This document shows positions 51,733 to 61,061 of a DNA stretch of 64,000 bases, piece by piece. The notes beneath the pieces are model-generated. The model saw nothing but the letters and a program-made list of their open reading frames with translations. It made no database searches and had not been told where the DNA came from. The stretch comes from Antribacter gilvus (GTDB taxonomy: Bacteria; Actinomycetota; Actinomycetes; Actinomycetales; Cellulomonadaceae), in assembly GCF_003946865.1 (NCBI RefSeq), contig NZ_QXTH01000001.1, positions 1 to 64,000 on the forward strand. The letters run 5' to 3'. Within the stretch, counting starts at the first letter, position 1. Each line of letters starts with the position of its first letter. The position numbers were made by a program, and so were the translations under genes.

Positions 51733-52674
51733 TCAGCCGGCCGCGCGCGTCGCGAGAGCCGCGACGACGCGGTCGACGCTGGACCGCAGGCCCCAGCGCT
51801 CTGCGAGATCGTCGAGGGCCGCGAGGTCGCGCGGGGCGGCAGGCAGCGCGTCGTCGAGCTCGCCGACCGGGGCGTCCCGGGCCACGCGGACCACCTCCGG
51901 CGCGACGCGCAGGTAGCCGTCGGCGTCCTCCAGCCGACGGCGCAGGGTGGCGGTGAGGCCCGGGTCCCCCGAGTCGCGGGCGGCGAGGATGCCGACCAGG
52001 TCCCCGTACTGCGCGAGCAGCTTGGCCGCGGTCTTCTCGCCGACCCCCGGCACCCCGGGCAGACCGTCGCTGGGGTCGCCGCGCAGCAGCGCCAGGTCGG
52101 CGTACGCGGCGCCGGAGCGGATGCCGTACTTCGCCTGGAGGAAGGCGAGGTCCACCACGTCGGGGTCGCGGACGCCCCGCGCGGGGTAGAGGACGCGCAC
52201 GCCGGCCTCGTCGTCGACCAGCTGGAAGAGGTCGCGGTCCCCTGTCACGATGTCCACGTCGCCCGCCGCGGCGACCTCGTGGGCGGTGAGCGTGCCGATC
52301 ACGTCGTCCGCCTCGTAGCCGGGCACGCCGACGCGGGCGAGGCCGATCGCCTCCAGGACGTCGACGATGACCGGGATCTGCGCCGTGAGCGCGTCGGGCA
52401 CCTCCTCGACGTCCGGGCTGGTGCCGTCGCCAGGGACGGCGACGCGGTGGGCCTTGTACGAGGGGATCGCGGCGACGCGGAACGCCGGCCGCCAGTCGTC
52501 GTCCCAGCACGCGACCATGCGCTCGGGCCGGTGCTCGGTGACGAGCCACGCGATGGTGTCCAGGAGGCCGCGAACGGCGTTGACAGGATGACCGTCCGGG
52601 GAACGTAGCGAGTCAGGCACGCCGTAGTAGGCACGGAAGTAGAGGCTGGCGGTGTCGAGGAGCATCAGGCTCAT
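51733..52674 (-). CDS. Stand-alone 5'-3' exonuclease
   Basis: This 313-aa protein resembles the N-terminal nuclease domain of DNA polymerase I. Acidic metal-binding motifs are in MLLDTASLYFRAYYG, ACWDDDWRPAFR, PGYEADDVIGTL and DIVTGDRDLFQLVDD, followed by the helix-hairpin-helix DGLPGVPGVGEKTAAKLL. It could remove RNA primers or flaps. The ATG at 52674 precedes the first motif directly. Confidence 0.92.
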   Translation of the reverse strand: MSLMLLDTASLYFRAYYGVPDSLRSPDGHPVNAVRGLLDTIAWLVTEHRPERMVACWDDDWRPAFRVAAIPSYKAHRVAVPGDGTSPDVEEVPDALTAQIPVIVDVLEAIGLARVGVPGYEADDVIGTLTAHEVAAAGDVDIVTGDRDLFQLVDDEAGVRVLYPARGVRDPDVVDLAFLQAKYGIRSGAAYADLALLRGDPSDGLPGVPGVGEKTAAKLLAQYGDLVGILAARDSGDPGLTATLRRRLEDADGYLRVAPEVVRVARDAPVGELDDALPAAPRDLAALDDLAERWGLRSSVDRVVAALATRAAG

Positions 52675-52756
52675 GCCGGTCAGCCTGCCACCCGCCGCTG
52701 ACACGGGCATCCGGCACCCCGGCGACCCGGGCCCGGCGACCCCCGGCGAGGCGACC

Positions 52757-53146
52757 TCAGAACAGCGTGCCGACCGCGATCCCCACGCCGACCGCCAGGA
52801 CGGTCACCAGGAGCGTGCCGAGCACGGACGCGACAGCGAGCCGCAGCCGGCCGGACTGCGCCAGGCGCACGGCTTCCACAGTGGCTGTGGAGAACGTGGT
52901 GAACCCGCCGCACAGGCCGGTGGCGACGGCTGCCCGCCACGGCTCCACCACACCGTCCGCGAGGCCTGGCCCGAGGAGGACTCCCGTCACCACTCCGATG
53001 ACGAGCGAACCCACCACGTTCACCGTGAACGTGCCCCACGGGAAGCCCGCCCGCGCCCGCGAACGAACCTCCCCGTCGAGCACGAAGCGGGCGGCGGCGC
53101 CGAGACCGCCCCCTGCCGCGACGAGGGCCAGGAGCAGCGCGCTCAT
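52757..53146 (-). CDS. crcB: Fluoride channel CrcB/Fluc, copy 2
   Basis: This 129-aa four-TM protein has the Fluc signatures GGGLGAAARF, GTFTVNVVGSLVIG and GLCGGFTTFSTATVE. It exports fluoride as an antiparallel dimer. Its start overlaps the stop of the other crcB gene (ATGA), so the two probably form a heterodimer with opposite topologies. Confidence 0.95.
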   Translation of the reverse strand: MSALLLALVAAGGGLGAAARFVLDGEVRSRARAGFPWGTFTVNVVGSLVIGVVTGVLLGPGLADGVVEPWRAAVATGLCGGFTTFSTATVEAVRLAQSGRLRLAVASVLGTLLVTVLAVGVGIAVGTLF

Positions 53147-53598
53147 CGCTGCCCACCCCGAGCCCCGGCCGCGACGCCGGCCACGCACGCCGCGGTTCCC
53201 ACGAGGATCGTCGCGGCGACGTAGCCGAGCGCTCCGGCGCCGCGTCCGGCGTCGAGCAGGGTCCAGGTCTCGAGGGCGAAGGCCGAGTAGGTCGTGAATC
53301 CGCCGAGGAGCCCCGTGCCGAACGTGAGGCGGAGTGCGCGCCCTCGCGGTGTCTCCGCGCCCGCTCGGCCCAGGCGTTCCAGGAGCCAGCCGAGCGCGAA
53401 CGCGCCCACGACATTGACGACCAGGGTCGCGAAGGGCCAGCCGACGGCGGGCCAGCCCGCTCCCAGCCAGCCCGCAGGCAGAGCGAGCGCCACGGCGTAC
53501 CGGAGGACGGAGCCGACGGCGCCCCCCGCCGCGACGAGGCCGATCAACGCGGGCTCGCGGTGCGGCGGGCGCCGGCCGGCGGACGTGCGCTGCCTCAC
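53143..53598 (-). CDS. crcB: Fluoride channel CrcB/Fluc, copy 1
   Basis: This 151-aa paralog has an extra N-terminal basic tail (VRQRTSAGRRPPHREPA), then GGAVGSVLRYAVAL, FATLVVNVVGAFALGWL and GTGLLGGFTTYSAFALE. Its GTG start overlaps the USP stop (GTGA). No fluoride riboswitch is seen upstream. Confidence 0.92.
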   Translation of the reverse strand: MRQRTSAGRRPPHREPALIGLVAAGGAVGSVLRYAVALALPAGWLGAGWPAVGWPFATLVVNVVGAFALGWLLERLGRAGAETPRGRALRLTFGTGLLGGFTTYSAFALETWTLLDAGRGAGALGYVAATILVGTAACVAGVAAGARGGQR

Positions 53599-54065
53599 GA
53601 GAGGTCGGGGGACGGCGCGCCGGGGGGCAGCACCACGACCGGCCGACGCTGGTCGTGCACGAGCCGGCCCGCGACGGTGCCGCTGACCAGGTGCGACGTC
53701 CAGCTGCGGAGCCCTCCCCGCCGGGAGCCGACCACGATCATGACGGCGCCCACCTCGTCGGCGACGCGCGCGAGCTCGCGAGCGGGGTCGCCGGCCGCGC
53801 GCACGCAGCTCCACGGCAGCCCCACGTCGGTCATGGACCGGCCGACGCCGTCGAGCGGGTCGGCCCCGTACGCGCCACCGGTCACGGCGATGTCCGGGTC
53901 CACCGACACGGTGAACCCGCCGGAGCTCGTGACCGCCGACTCGTCGACCCACACGCACACGAGCTCGACGAGGCTGCCGCCAAGGGACTGGACGAGCCCC
54001 GCCGCTCGCCGGGGGAGCTCCGGCTGCTTGTGGTCAACGCCGACCACCACGGATCGCACACTCAC
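53595..54065 (-). CDS. Universal stress protein (UspA family)
   Basis: This 156-aa protein begins MSVRSVVVGVDHKQPEL and has the nucleotide-binding loop in MIVVGSRRGGLRSWTSHLV followed by GTVAGRLVHDQRRPVVVLP, near the G2xG9xG(S/T) pattern of ATP-binding USPs. The first crcB gene is translationally coupled to its stop codon, so a link to fluoride or general stress is likely. It lies 24 nt downstream of the sigma factor gene. Confidence 0.88.
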   Translation of the reverse strand: MSVRSVVVGVDHKQPELPRRAAGLVQSLGGSLVELVCVWVDESAVTSSGGFTVSVDPDIAVTGGAYGADPLDGVGRSMTDVGLPWSCVRAAGDPARELARVADEVGAVMIVVGSRRGGLRSWTSHLVSGTVAGRLVHDQRRPVVVLPPGAPSPDLS

Positions 54066-54089
54066 CCCCCGAGGGTACGGCCGTGACGC

Positions 54090-55121
54090 TCAGTCGAGGT
54101 GCTCCGGCAGGCCGAACCGCGCGAACCACGTCGCGGTGTCGAGAAACGAGGTGATCCCGGTGACCTTCTCCCCGTCATCGTCCAGCACGACGAGCGCCCA
54201 CGGCCTGTGGCCGCCCTCGGGGTCCGGGCGGTACTGGCCGAACGCGAGCGACCCGTTCGCCCTCACCGGCAGGAGGCGCGAGCCCCTGCACTTGGCCCCC
54301 GGGCCGAGCATCCAGCCGGTGATCGCCTCGGGACCCTGCACCCACATCGTGTACGGGGGCATGTTGAGCACGGCGTCCTGGCGCAGCAGGCCCACGAGCG
54401 CGTCCATGTCGTAGCGCTCGAACGCCTCGACGTACCGCTCGAGGAGCGCGTTGTCCTCCTCGGCGTCCGGTCCGGACACGCGCTCCGCGCGCGCCTCGGT
54501 GCGGCTCAGGTCCCGGTCGGCGAGCGTGGCGCGGGCCCGCTGGAGGGCGCTGTTCACGGAGGCGACCGACGTGTCGAGCAGCGTGGCGACCTCCGTGGCC
54601 GGCCAGCGCAGGACCTCGCGGAGGATGAGCACGGCCCGCTGGCGTGACGGCAGGTGCTGCAACGCCGCCACGAAAGCCAGTCGCACCGACTCGCGGGCCA
54701 CCGCGGTGTCCGCGGGGTCGCCAGGCCCGGGCAGCACGTGGTTGTCCGGGACGGGCTCCACCCAGGACTCCTCGGGCAGCACGTCGCCGAAGTTCTCCAG
54801 TGCCGGGGCCGACGACGGCCCCAGGCCCATCGGACGTTCGCGCTTGGACCGGCTGGACCCCAGCTGGTCGAAGCACACGTTGGTGGCGATGCGGTACAGC
54901 CACGTGCGGAGCGACGACCGGCCCTCGAACCGGTCGTACGACTTCCACGCGCGCAGCATGGTCTCCTGCACGGCGTCGTCAGCCTCGAACGTGCCGCCGA
55001 GCAACCGGTAGCAGTACCCGGTCAGCTCACGACGGTAGGCCTCGAGGGCCGACGTCAGCGCGCCGTCCCGGAGGCCGGTGGACACCGTACTTTCGGTCGG
55101 GGTGCTTGCAGTCTGTGCCAT
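54090..55121 (-). CDS. ECF sigma factor, SigG/SigX5-type with C-terminal SnoaL-like domain
   Basis: This 343-aa sigma factor has region 2 (GYCYRLLGGTFEADDAVQET, then RSSLRTWLYRIATNVCFD), the WVEPVPDN motif of the SigX5/SigG group, region 4 (LPSRQRAVLILREVLRWPAT, then SVNSALQRARATL) and a SnoaL-like domain of about 110 residues that acts in place of an anti-sigma factor in related families. The ATG at 55121 starts three nt after the phosphatase stop; no Shine-Dalgarno is visible. Confidence 0.92.
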   Translation of the reverse strand: MAQTASTPTESTVSTGLRDGALTSALEAYRRELTGYCYRLLGGTFEADDAVQETMLRAWKSYDRFEGRSSLRTWLYRIATNVCFDQLGSSRSKRERPMGLGPSSAPALENFGDVLPEESWVEPVPDNHVLPGPGDPADTAVARESVRLAFVAALQHLPSRQRAVLILREVLRWPATEVATLLDTSVASVNSALQRARATLADRDLSRTEARAERVSGPDAEEDNALLERYVEAFERYDMDALVGLLRQDAVLNMPPYTMWVQGPEAITGWMLGPGAKCRGSRLLPVRANGSLAFGQYRPDPEGGHRPWALVVLDDDGEKVTGITSFLDTATWFARFGLPEHLD

Positions 55122-55124
55122 GTA

Positions 55125-57353
55125 TCACACCGTACGCCGGGGTACTGACACGGTCCCCGGGAGGCGGTCCAGCTCGAACCACACGGTCTTCCCCTTGCGC
55201 CGGGACCGCCGGCTGGCGCGGGTCACCGGCTCCTGGTGCCGGTCCACGCCCCACCGCGACGCGAGCCGTTCAAGGAACTGCACCCCGCGTCCGCCGAAGT
55301 CACGGATCTTGGGCTCGCGAAGCTGCGGCTGGGCGGGCGACGAGTCGCGCACACCGATCCGCACGCGCTTCTCGTCCACCTCCACCGTGGCGACGAACGG
55401 CGCCTCGCCGTGGTCCAGGGCGTTGGTCAGGACCTCGCTGGTCAGCAGCATGACGGTGCGGCGCTGCGCCAGGGGCACCCCGCACCCCTCCAGCACGTCG
55501 TCGACCCACAGGCGCGCGGGCGCCAGCTCGGTCAGCCTGGCGGCGACCTTGCGCTCGGCGAGCGCGGGTCCCGACGGCGAGGGCGGACCGGTCGGCGCCG
55601 GCACGCGCACGCGGACGGCGAGGACCGCCACGTCGTCGCGCTGCCTGTCGCCCACGAGCCGGCGGACCAGGGTCACCGGGAGCGCGGCGGTGGCCGTGGT
55701 GCTCAGCCTGGCGAACATCGCCTCCAGGTCGGACAGCCACTCGTCGGCGTTGCAGCCGCGCTGCTCCACGAGGCCGTCCGTGTAGAGCAGGAGCGTCTCG
55801 CCGGGCCGCAGCACCGTGACGTGGTCCGTGCGTGCGACCGACGGCTTCACCCCGAGCATGAGGTCGGGCATCGAGCCGAGCCGTTCGATCCGGCCGTCCG
55901 TCCGCAGCACCAGCGGCGGTGGGTGCCCGGCGTTGGACCAGGTCAGCTCGTACGCGCCCGAGTCGGGGCCGGTGTGCCGGTCGAGGCGGGCCACCACCGC
56001 GGTGCCGCTGGCGCCCAGCCCCAGGCCCGCGTTGGCGCGGTCGAGCAGGGTGAGGAGAGCCGCGGGCGACTCGTCGTGGCTCCACGCGAGCGCGCGCAGC
56101 AGCGAGCGGAGCTGCCCCATCTTGGCCGCGGCGCGCATGTCGTGGCCCGTGACGTCGCCGATCATGAGCAGCACGGCGTCGTCGTCGACCTGCACCGCGT
56201 CGTACCAGTCGCCGCCCACCTGGTCGCCGCGGGCGGCCGGCGAGTACGTGCACGCGAGGTCCAGCCGGGACACGTCCGGGAGCTTGGAGAGCATGGAGAG
56301 CTGCAGCGTCTTGGCGGCCTCGCGCCGCTCGTCGAGCAGCCGGGCCCGTTCGAGCGCGTGCGCGGTGTAGTGCGCCAGAGCCGACTCCAGGGCGAACGTG
56401 TCCTCGTCCGGCTCGCGGTCCTGCTCCCACACGAACGAGATCACCGCGATGACCACCCCGCCGGCGGTGACCGGGAGGTAGGAGCGCGCGCCCATGCCCG
56501 CGTCCACGTGCCCCCGGGAACGGGGGAACGCCTGCGTCATCTCCTCGGTGGTGCGGAAGAACAGCGACTCGCCGGTGCGCACCACCTGGGCGCAGGGCCG
56601 GGGATCCTCGATGCGGGCGTGCCGGTACCCCGACGGGAGCCCGGGCTCCGTGTGCAGCAGCGAGACGTACGTGAGACCCCGCCGGTCGTTGTCGGTGAGG
56701 GCCAGGGCGCAGTAGCGCGCGCCGATGCCCGTGGTCGCGACGTCGGCGATGACCTCCTCGATCTCGTCGACGGTGGTGGCGTCGGCGAACGCCTCGCTGA
56801 GCGAGAGGAGGAAGCGGCTGCGCCGGTTCGCCCGCACGGCGGCCTGCTGGATGCGCCGCGAGCGTTCGCGCTCCGCCCGCATCCGTAGCTCCGCGGTGCA
56901 CGCGGCGGCGAGGTCGGCGAGGCCCGCCAGATCGTCCGCCAGCCAGCGGCGGGGGCGGGTGTCCATCGCGCAGAGCGCGCCGACCGCCCGGCCGCGCAGG
57001 TCGAACACCGGGTATCCCGCGTAGGCGACCAGGCCCAGCTCCTGGACGACGTAGCTGTCGTGGTGCTCGGGGTCCCTGCGCGCGTCCTGCACGACGACGG
57101 CCGTACCCGTCCGGATCACCCGCTGCGTGAACGGCGCGGGTGTACGGAGCCGGCGCTCGGTCTGGAACGGCTCGAGCAGGCCCTCGGCGCCCGGGTAGAC
57201 GAAGCCCTCCGGGAGGGCGAACGCCACCATCGCCATCGGCACCCGCAGCTGACGCCGGACCAGCCGCGCGAACCGGTCGAACGCCTCGTCGGCGACGGCG
57301 TTGCCCAGCCCGACGTGCGCGAGCTCGCGCACAGCCTGGAGGTCCGTCGGCAC
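55125..57353 (-). CDS. GAF-GAF-SpoIIE phosphatase with C-terminal HATPase domain
   Basis: This 742-aa cytoplasmic protein has a first GAF domain (VAYAGYPVFDLRGRAVGALC), a second GAF domain (residues 190-330), a PP2C-type SpoIIE phosphatase (GDQVGGDWYDAV, MIGDVTGHDMRAAA, TWSNAGHPPPLVL, LLLYTDGLVEQR, RDDVAVLAVR) and an HATPase_c of anti-sigma-factor type (LTNALDHGEAPF, DFGGRGVQFLERL). It could both phosphorylate and dephosphorylate a STAS anti-anti-sigma protein; none is in the window. It directly precedes the SigG-like gene and is probably cotranscribed with it. Confidence 0.93.
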   Translation of the reverse strand: MPTDLQAVRELAHVGLGNAVADEAFDRFARLVRRQLRVPMAMVAFALPEGFVYPGAEGLLEPFQTERRLRTPAPFTQRVIRTGTAVVVQDARRDPEHHDSYVVQELGLVAYAGYPVFDLRGRAVGALCAMDTRPRRWLADDLAGLADLAAACTAELRMRAERERSRRIQQAAVRANRRSRFLLSLSEAFADATTVDEIEEVIADVATTGIGARYCALALTDNDRRGLTYVSLLHTEPGLPSGYRHARIEDPRPCAQVVRTGESLFFRTTEEMTQAFPRSRGHVDAGMGARSYLPVTAGGVVIAVISFVWEQDREPDEDTFALESALAHYTAHALERARLLDERREAAKTLQLSMLSKLPDVSRLDLACTYSPAARGDQVGGDWYDAVQVDDDAVLLMIGDVTGHDMRAAAKMGQLRSLLRALAWSHDESPAALLTLLDRANAGLGLGASGTAVVARLDRHTGPDSGAYELTWSNAGHPPPLVLRTDGRIERLGSMPDLMLGVKPSVARTDHVTVLRPGETLLLYTDGLVEQRGCNADEWLSDLEAMFARLSTTATAALPVTLVRRLVGDRQRDDVAVLAVRVRVPAPTGPPSPSGPALAERKVAARLTELAPARLWVDDVLEGCGVPLAQRRTVMLLTSEVLTNALDHGEAPFVATVEVDEKRVRIGVRDSSPAQPQLREPKIRDFGGRGVQFLERLASRWGVDRHQEPVTRASRRSRRKGKTVWFELDRLPGTVSVPRRTV

Positions 57354-57434
57354 CCGCTCAGTATTGATGGAAAGGCCGTACGGCGCGAGAGATGCACGCA
57401 GGTCAGCGGGGTCCCGGCCGGAGACCGGCTGCCC

Positions 57435-60400
57435 TCAGGCCCGGAGCAGCCCGCGCTGGTGCGCCAGGCTCACCGCCTCGGCCCGCCCGGAGGCTCCCAG
57501 CTTGGCGAGCACGTTGGACACGTGCACGCTCACCGTCTTGGTCGAGATGAAGAGGCGCTCGCCGATCTGCCGGTTGGACAGGCCCTGCGCCACGAGCGTC
57601 AGCACCTCCTCCTCCCGGTCGGTGAGGGCCGACGTCGTCGCGTGCCGCACTCCCGGCAGGTCCAGCCGGCCGCGGCGTGCCAGGGCACGGACGGCGCCGG
57701 CCAGCGGTGCGGCGCCCATCGCGTCCGCCTCGACGAGGGCCTTGGTCGCCTCCACCCCGGCGAGCTCCCGCTCGCCGGCCCCGAGCAGGGCCTCGGCCCA
57801 CCGGTAGCGTGACCGCGCCACCTCGTACCGGTAGCCGAAATCGAACGCTGTCACGGTGTCCTGCCACACGTGGGCCGAGTCCCGCCAGGTGGAGGGATCG
57901 GCGACCGCCCGCAGGCGGGCGTTCTCCGCCTCGGCCCGCTGTAGCCACGCGCGCCCCTCGGGGCCCAGGACGCCGCCGCGGGGGCGTCCCCGCCGCGCGG
58001 TCTCGCGGGCCACCGCGAGCAGGGCGTCACCGCGGGCCACCCGGCCGGGATCCGCGCGACCCGGACCCGGGTCGGCGTCCGCGGCGTCGGCCAGGGCGGC
58101 GATGGCCAGCGCCGACAGCCAGACGCGCCCCAGGAAGAACTCCGACCACACGGCGCCCAGGTGCGCGGTCAGCTCCTCGCCGATGGTCACCGCCTCCTCG
58201 TACCGGCCTGCCCAGGTCAGGGCGTCCACGAGGCAGCCGCCGGCCACGAGCGCGATCATGGCGTCGTGGTCCCAGCCGGACCGCAGGACGATCCCCCGCT
58301 CCACCACGTCGGCGTCCCCGCGAGCCACCGCCGCGTACATGCGCGAGCCCGCCAGCCACGGCGCGGCCTCCGGCGTCACGTCGCCCACCGGCCGGTCCGC
58401 GAGGTCGCCCAGGAAGTAGCGGCACACCTCGCCGACCACCCGGAGCTCCATCGCGGGCCCGCTCCACCCCAGACCCAGCTCCTCGGCACGGGACAGCGCC
58501 TGGTCGAGGATCTCCTGGGCGGCCTCGAGATGGCCGGCGTAGAAGCGGTTGGACGCGATGTTGTACCAGCAGCGCAGCTCGGTGAGCACCTCACCGGCGT
58601 CCGCGGCACGCCGGCGGGCGGACTCGAGGAGCCGGGCGGACTCGTCGGCGTCGCCCACGAGGAGGACGGCGAGCGTCGTCAGCGCGTCGGCCTCCGCCCC
58701 GGGGTCGGGCACGGCCCGCGCCACCTCGATCGCCTGCTCGGCGACCTGCCGCGACTCGACGTCCTCCGCGCTGCCCTCATGGGCGAGGTACATGGCGGCG
58801 CGGGCCCGGATCGCCAGCGTCCAGGCGCGCGCGGACGACGACTCGTCCGGCAGGGCGTCGAGCGCGGCGGCCGTCTGCTCCATGGACTCCTCCACCGAGC
58901 CCGGGAGGTCGATGTCCAGCAGCCGGCGCGCGAGGACGTGGCGGGCGGTCGCCTGCCGGACCGGGTCGTGGGCCAGCGCCTCCACGGCACGACGGGCGAG
59001 CCGGACCGACCGGGTGCTGTGGCCGGCGCGGACGGCGGCGTCGCTGGCGGCCAGCGCCACGTCGACCCGGTCCTCGCCGAGCAGGTCGGCGGCGCCGGGC
59101 ACCGAGTCCCAGAGGTTGAGCACCTGCTCCAGGTGCCGGAGCTGCTCCTCCGGCGCGAGGATGTGGCCCGCCCGGCGGGCGGCGTCCCGTGACGCGACGA
59201 GGGCGGTCGGGAGGTCGTGCGCCTGCAGCGCGTGGTGCGCGCGCTCCGCGGGCGACCCGAGCGGCCGGCCGGACGGGTCGGCATCCGCGAGGGCGGCGAG
59301 GTACGCGCGGTGCGCGGCGGCGCGCTCGCCGGGCAGCAGGTCCAGGTACAGGGCCTCGGCGAGCAGGGCGTGGCGGAACGCCAGGTAGCCGTCCTCCACA
59401 CCGAGGACCTGGTGGGCGACAGCCTCGCGCAGGGCGGCGTCGATCCGCTCCGCGGACCCGGCCGTCGCGTCTCCGGGACGCGGTGCACCTCCGGTGAGCG
59501 CGACGTCGTCGGGCGCCCCGGCCGGGTGCAGGTGGACCGCCGCCGCACGCAGGACGTCCTCGCGGACGCGGCGCCCGGCCACCGAGGCGAGCCGCACGAC
59601 CTGCTGCACCGCCGGGTCGAGGCGCTCGAGACGGGCGTGCAGAACGTCTGCCAGGGACCACGGCAGGCCGCCCCCGGGGCCGGCCTCGACCAGCTCCTCG
59701 GCGAAGAAGGCATTGCCCTCCGAACGGACGCGGACCTCCTCGAACGGTCCGCCGGGCAGCGGCCCGCCCGCCAGGGCGGTGGTGAACTCCCGCAGCTCGT
59801 CCGTGGTGAACGGCGCCAGGTCGACGCGCTCCGTGCTCGGGTCCCGGTGCAGCTCGGCCAGGAGGCGGCGCAGAGGGTGCCGGCGGTCGACGTCGTCCGT
59901 GCGGTAGGAGACGACGCACGCGACGTGCTGGGAGCGCAGGCGCGACACGACGAAGCGGAGCGCGTCGCGGGACGACGCGTCGGCCCAGTGCATGTCCTCC
60001 AGGACGAGGAGCAGGGGGTGCCCCGCCTCGCCGGCGGCCTCCAGGCTGCGCACGATCCCGTCGAAGAGCTGCAGGCGCTCGCCATGGTCGGCCTGCCCGC
60101 CGCCGCCCGGCTCGAGCAGGCGCCACAGCGCGGGCCGCTCGGCCACGAGGCTCTGCACGCGCTCGGCCACCTCGGGGCCCGCCCCACCGCCCTGGAGCTG
60201 CGTGAGGGCCTCGGTGAACGGGAGGTACGGGATGCCCACCTCGCCGAGGTCGACGCAGTTCGCAGTCACCACGACGGCTCCGTCGCGGCGTGCCCGCTCC
60301 ATGACGTGGGCGAGCAGCCGGGACTTGCCCACCCCGGCGTCCCCGCCCAGCAGCACCACCCCCGGCTTCCCACCGGAGGCGCGCTCGACCGCCGCGAGGA

Positions 60401-60455
60401 GGGCGGCGGACTCCTCGCGGCGGGCGACCAGCGGCCCTCCGGCAGACCTGCGCAT
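57435..60455 (-). CDS. LAL-type LuxR family ATPase regulator
   Basis: This 1006-aa regulator has an N-terminal AAA/STAND ATPase (Walker A GGDAGVGKSRLL, Walker B LLLVLEDMHWAD), a long TPR-like helical middle and a C-terminal LuxR HTH (LTDREEEVLTLVAQGLSNRQ, then TVSVHVSNVLAKL). Such proteins integrate ligand binding with transcription activation; ligand and target are unknown. Preferred start is ATG 60455, just before the conserved LVARREESAALL. Confidence 0.92.
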   Translation of the reverse strand: MRRSAGGPLVARREESAALLAAVERASGGKPGVVLLGGDAGVGKSRLLAHVMERARRDGAVVVTANCVDLGEVGIPYLPFTEALTQLQGGGAGPEVAERVQSLVAERPALWRLLEPGGGGQADHGERLQLFDGIVRSLEAAGEAGHPLLLVLEDMHWADASSRDALRFVVSRLRSQHVACVVSYRTDDVDRRHPLRRLLAELHRDPSTERVDLAPFTTDELREFTTALAGGPLPGGPFEEVRVRSEGNAFFAEELVEAGPGGGLPWSLADVLHARLERLDPAVQQVVRLASVAGRRVREDVLRAAAVHLHPAGAPDDVALTGGAPRPGDATAGSAERIDAALREAVAHQVLGVEDGYLAFRHALLAEALYLDLLPGERAAAHRAYLAALADADPSGRPLGSPAERAHHALQAHDLPTALVASRDAARRAGHILAPEEQLRHLEQVLNLWDSVPGAADLLGEDRVDVALAASDAAVRAGHSTRSVRLARRAVEALAHDPVRQATARHVLARRLLDIDLPGSVEESMEQTAAALDALPDESSSARAWTLAIRARAAMYLAHEGSAEDVESRQVAEQAIEVARAVPDPGAEADALTTLAVLLVGDADESARLLESARRRAADAGEVLTELRCWYNIASNRFYAGHLEAAQEILDQALSRAEELGLGWSGPAMELRVVGEVCRYFLGDLADRPVGDVTPEAAPWLAGSRMYAAVARGDADVVERGIVLRSGWDHDAMIALVAGGCLVDALTWAGRYEEAVTIGEELTAHLGAVWSEFFLGRVWLSALAIAALADAADADPGPGRADPGRVARGDALLAVARETARRGRPRGGVLGPEGRAWLQRAEAENARLRAVADPSTWRDSAHVWQDTVTAFDFGYRYEVARSRYRWAEALLGAGERELAGVEATKALVEADAMGAAPLAGAVRALARRGRLDLPGVRHATTSALTDREEEVLTLVAQGLSNRQIGERLFISTKTVSVHVSNVLAKLGASGRAEAVSLAHQRGLLRA

Positions 60456-60559
60456 GCCGTCATCGTGCCACCGGTCGCCTACATCGAGTGCCGCCTTTTC
60501 CACGGGGGCTGCCATCAACGGGGCCGCGGTCCTCGCGGTCGTCACCACCGGTGCGGTGT

Positions 60560-60769
60560 TCACGCGGACCGACGGTCCGCCCCGTGGCCATGGCCGTCCG
60601 TCTCGTGCCGACGGTCCGCAGCCCGCCGCGCCTCCGCGGCCTTCTCCGCGCGCCGCCCGGCCCGCGTGGCCCCGCCCCTCCGGCTGGAGCCCCGGTCGTA
60701 CGCGGACCGGACCTGCTCCTGGCGGTAGGCCAGCTCGGCGTCGAGCGCCGGTCCCCACAGCGTGCTCAT
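60560..60769 (-). CDS. 69-aa basic hypothetical protein
   Basis: An AGGAGG six nt upstream of the ATG at 60769 supports this small gene. The product begins MSTLWGPALDAELAYRQEQV and continues with a basic, Arg/Ala-rich helix and a His/Gly tail. No known family. It precedes the LAL gene on the same strand by 104 nt. Confidence 0.65.
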   Translation of the reverse strand: MSTLWGPALDAELAYRQEQVRSAYDRGSSRRGGATRAGRRAEKAAEARRAADRRHETDGHGHGADRRSA

Positions 60770-60888
60770 GATTCCTCCTGCGTCCCCGGGAGGCCCAGCG
60801 CCTCCCGATGACCACGACTCTCGTCCTGAGTCGCGGCCCGGCGGATCGGGAGGTCGGGCAGTCCTGGCCGGTCAGACGGCCATCGGGA

Positions 60889-60908
60889 CGTCTGAGGTAC
60901 CTCAGACG
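60889..60908. promoter_or_regulatory. Perfect 20-bp palindrome, candidate operator
   Basis: CGTCTGAGGTACCTCAGACG is fully self-complementary. It lies in the 292-bp divergent spacer (60770-61061) between the small gene and the gene at 61062. A half-site, TCAGACGGCC, also occurs at 60872. The rest of the spacer holds no gene. Confidence 0.6.
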
Positions 60909-61061
60909 GCGCCCGGGGTGCGGGAGCACCGGGACTGAGGCAGCATCGGACGAGTCGGGCACGCTCCGACCTTCTGCACATCCAGGGCCTGCCAGCCGTT
61001 GCGATCCGCGTCACAGCGGTCGCACACTGGAAGAGGCACCAACCTCGACGGGGGTGGACTC

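Noticed and set aside
54066-54089. Fluoride riboswitch for the crcB genes
   Set aside because: The USP gene begins 24 nt after the sigma gene and the crcB starts overlap upstream stops; no room or conserved crcB-motif sequence is seen.
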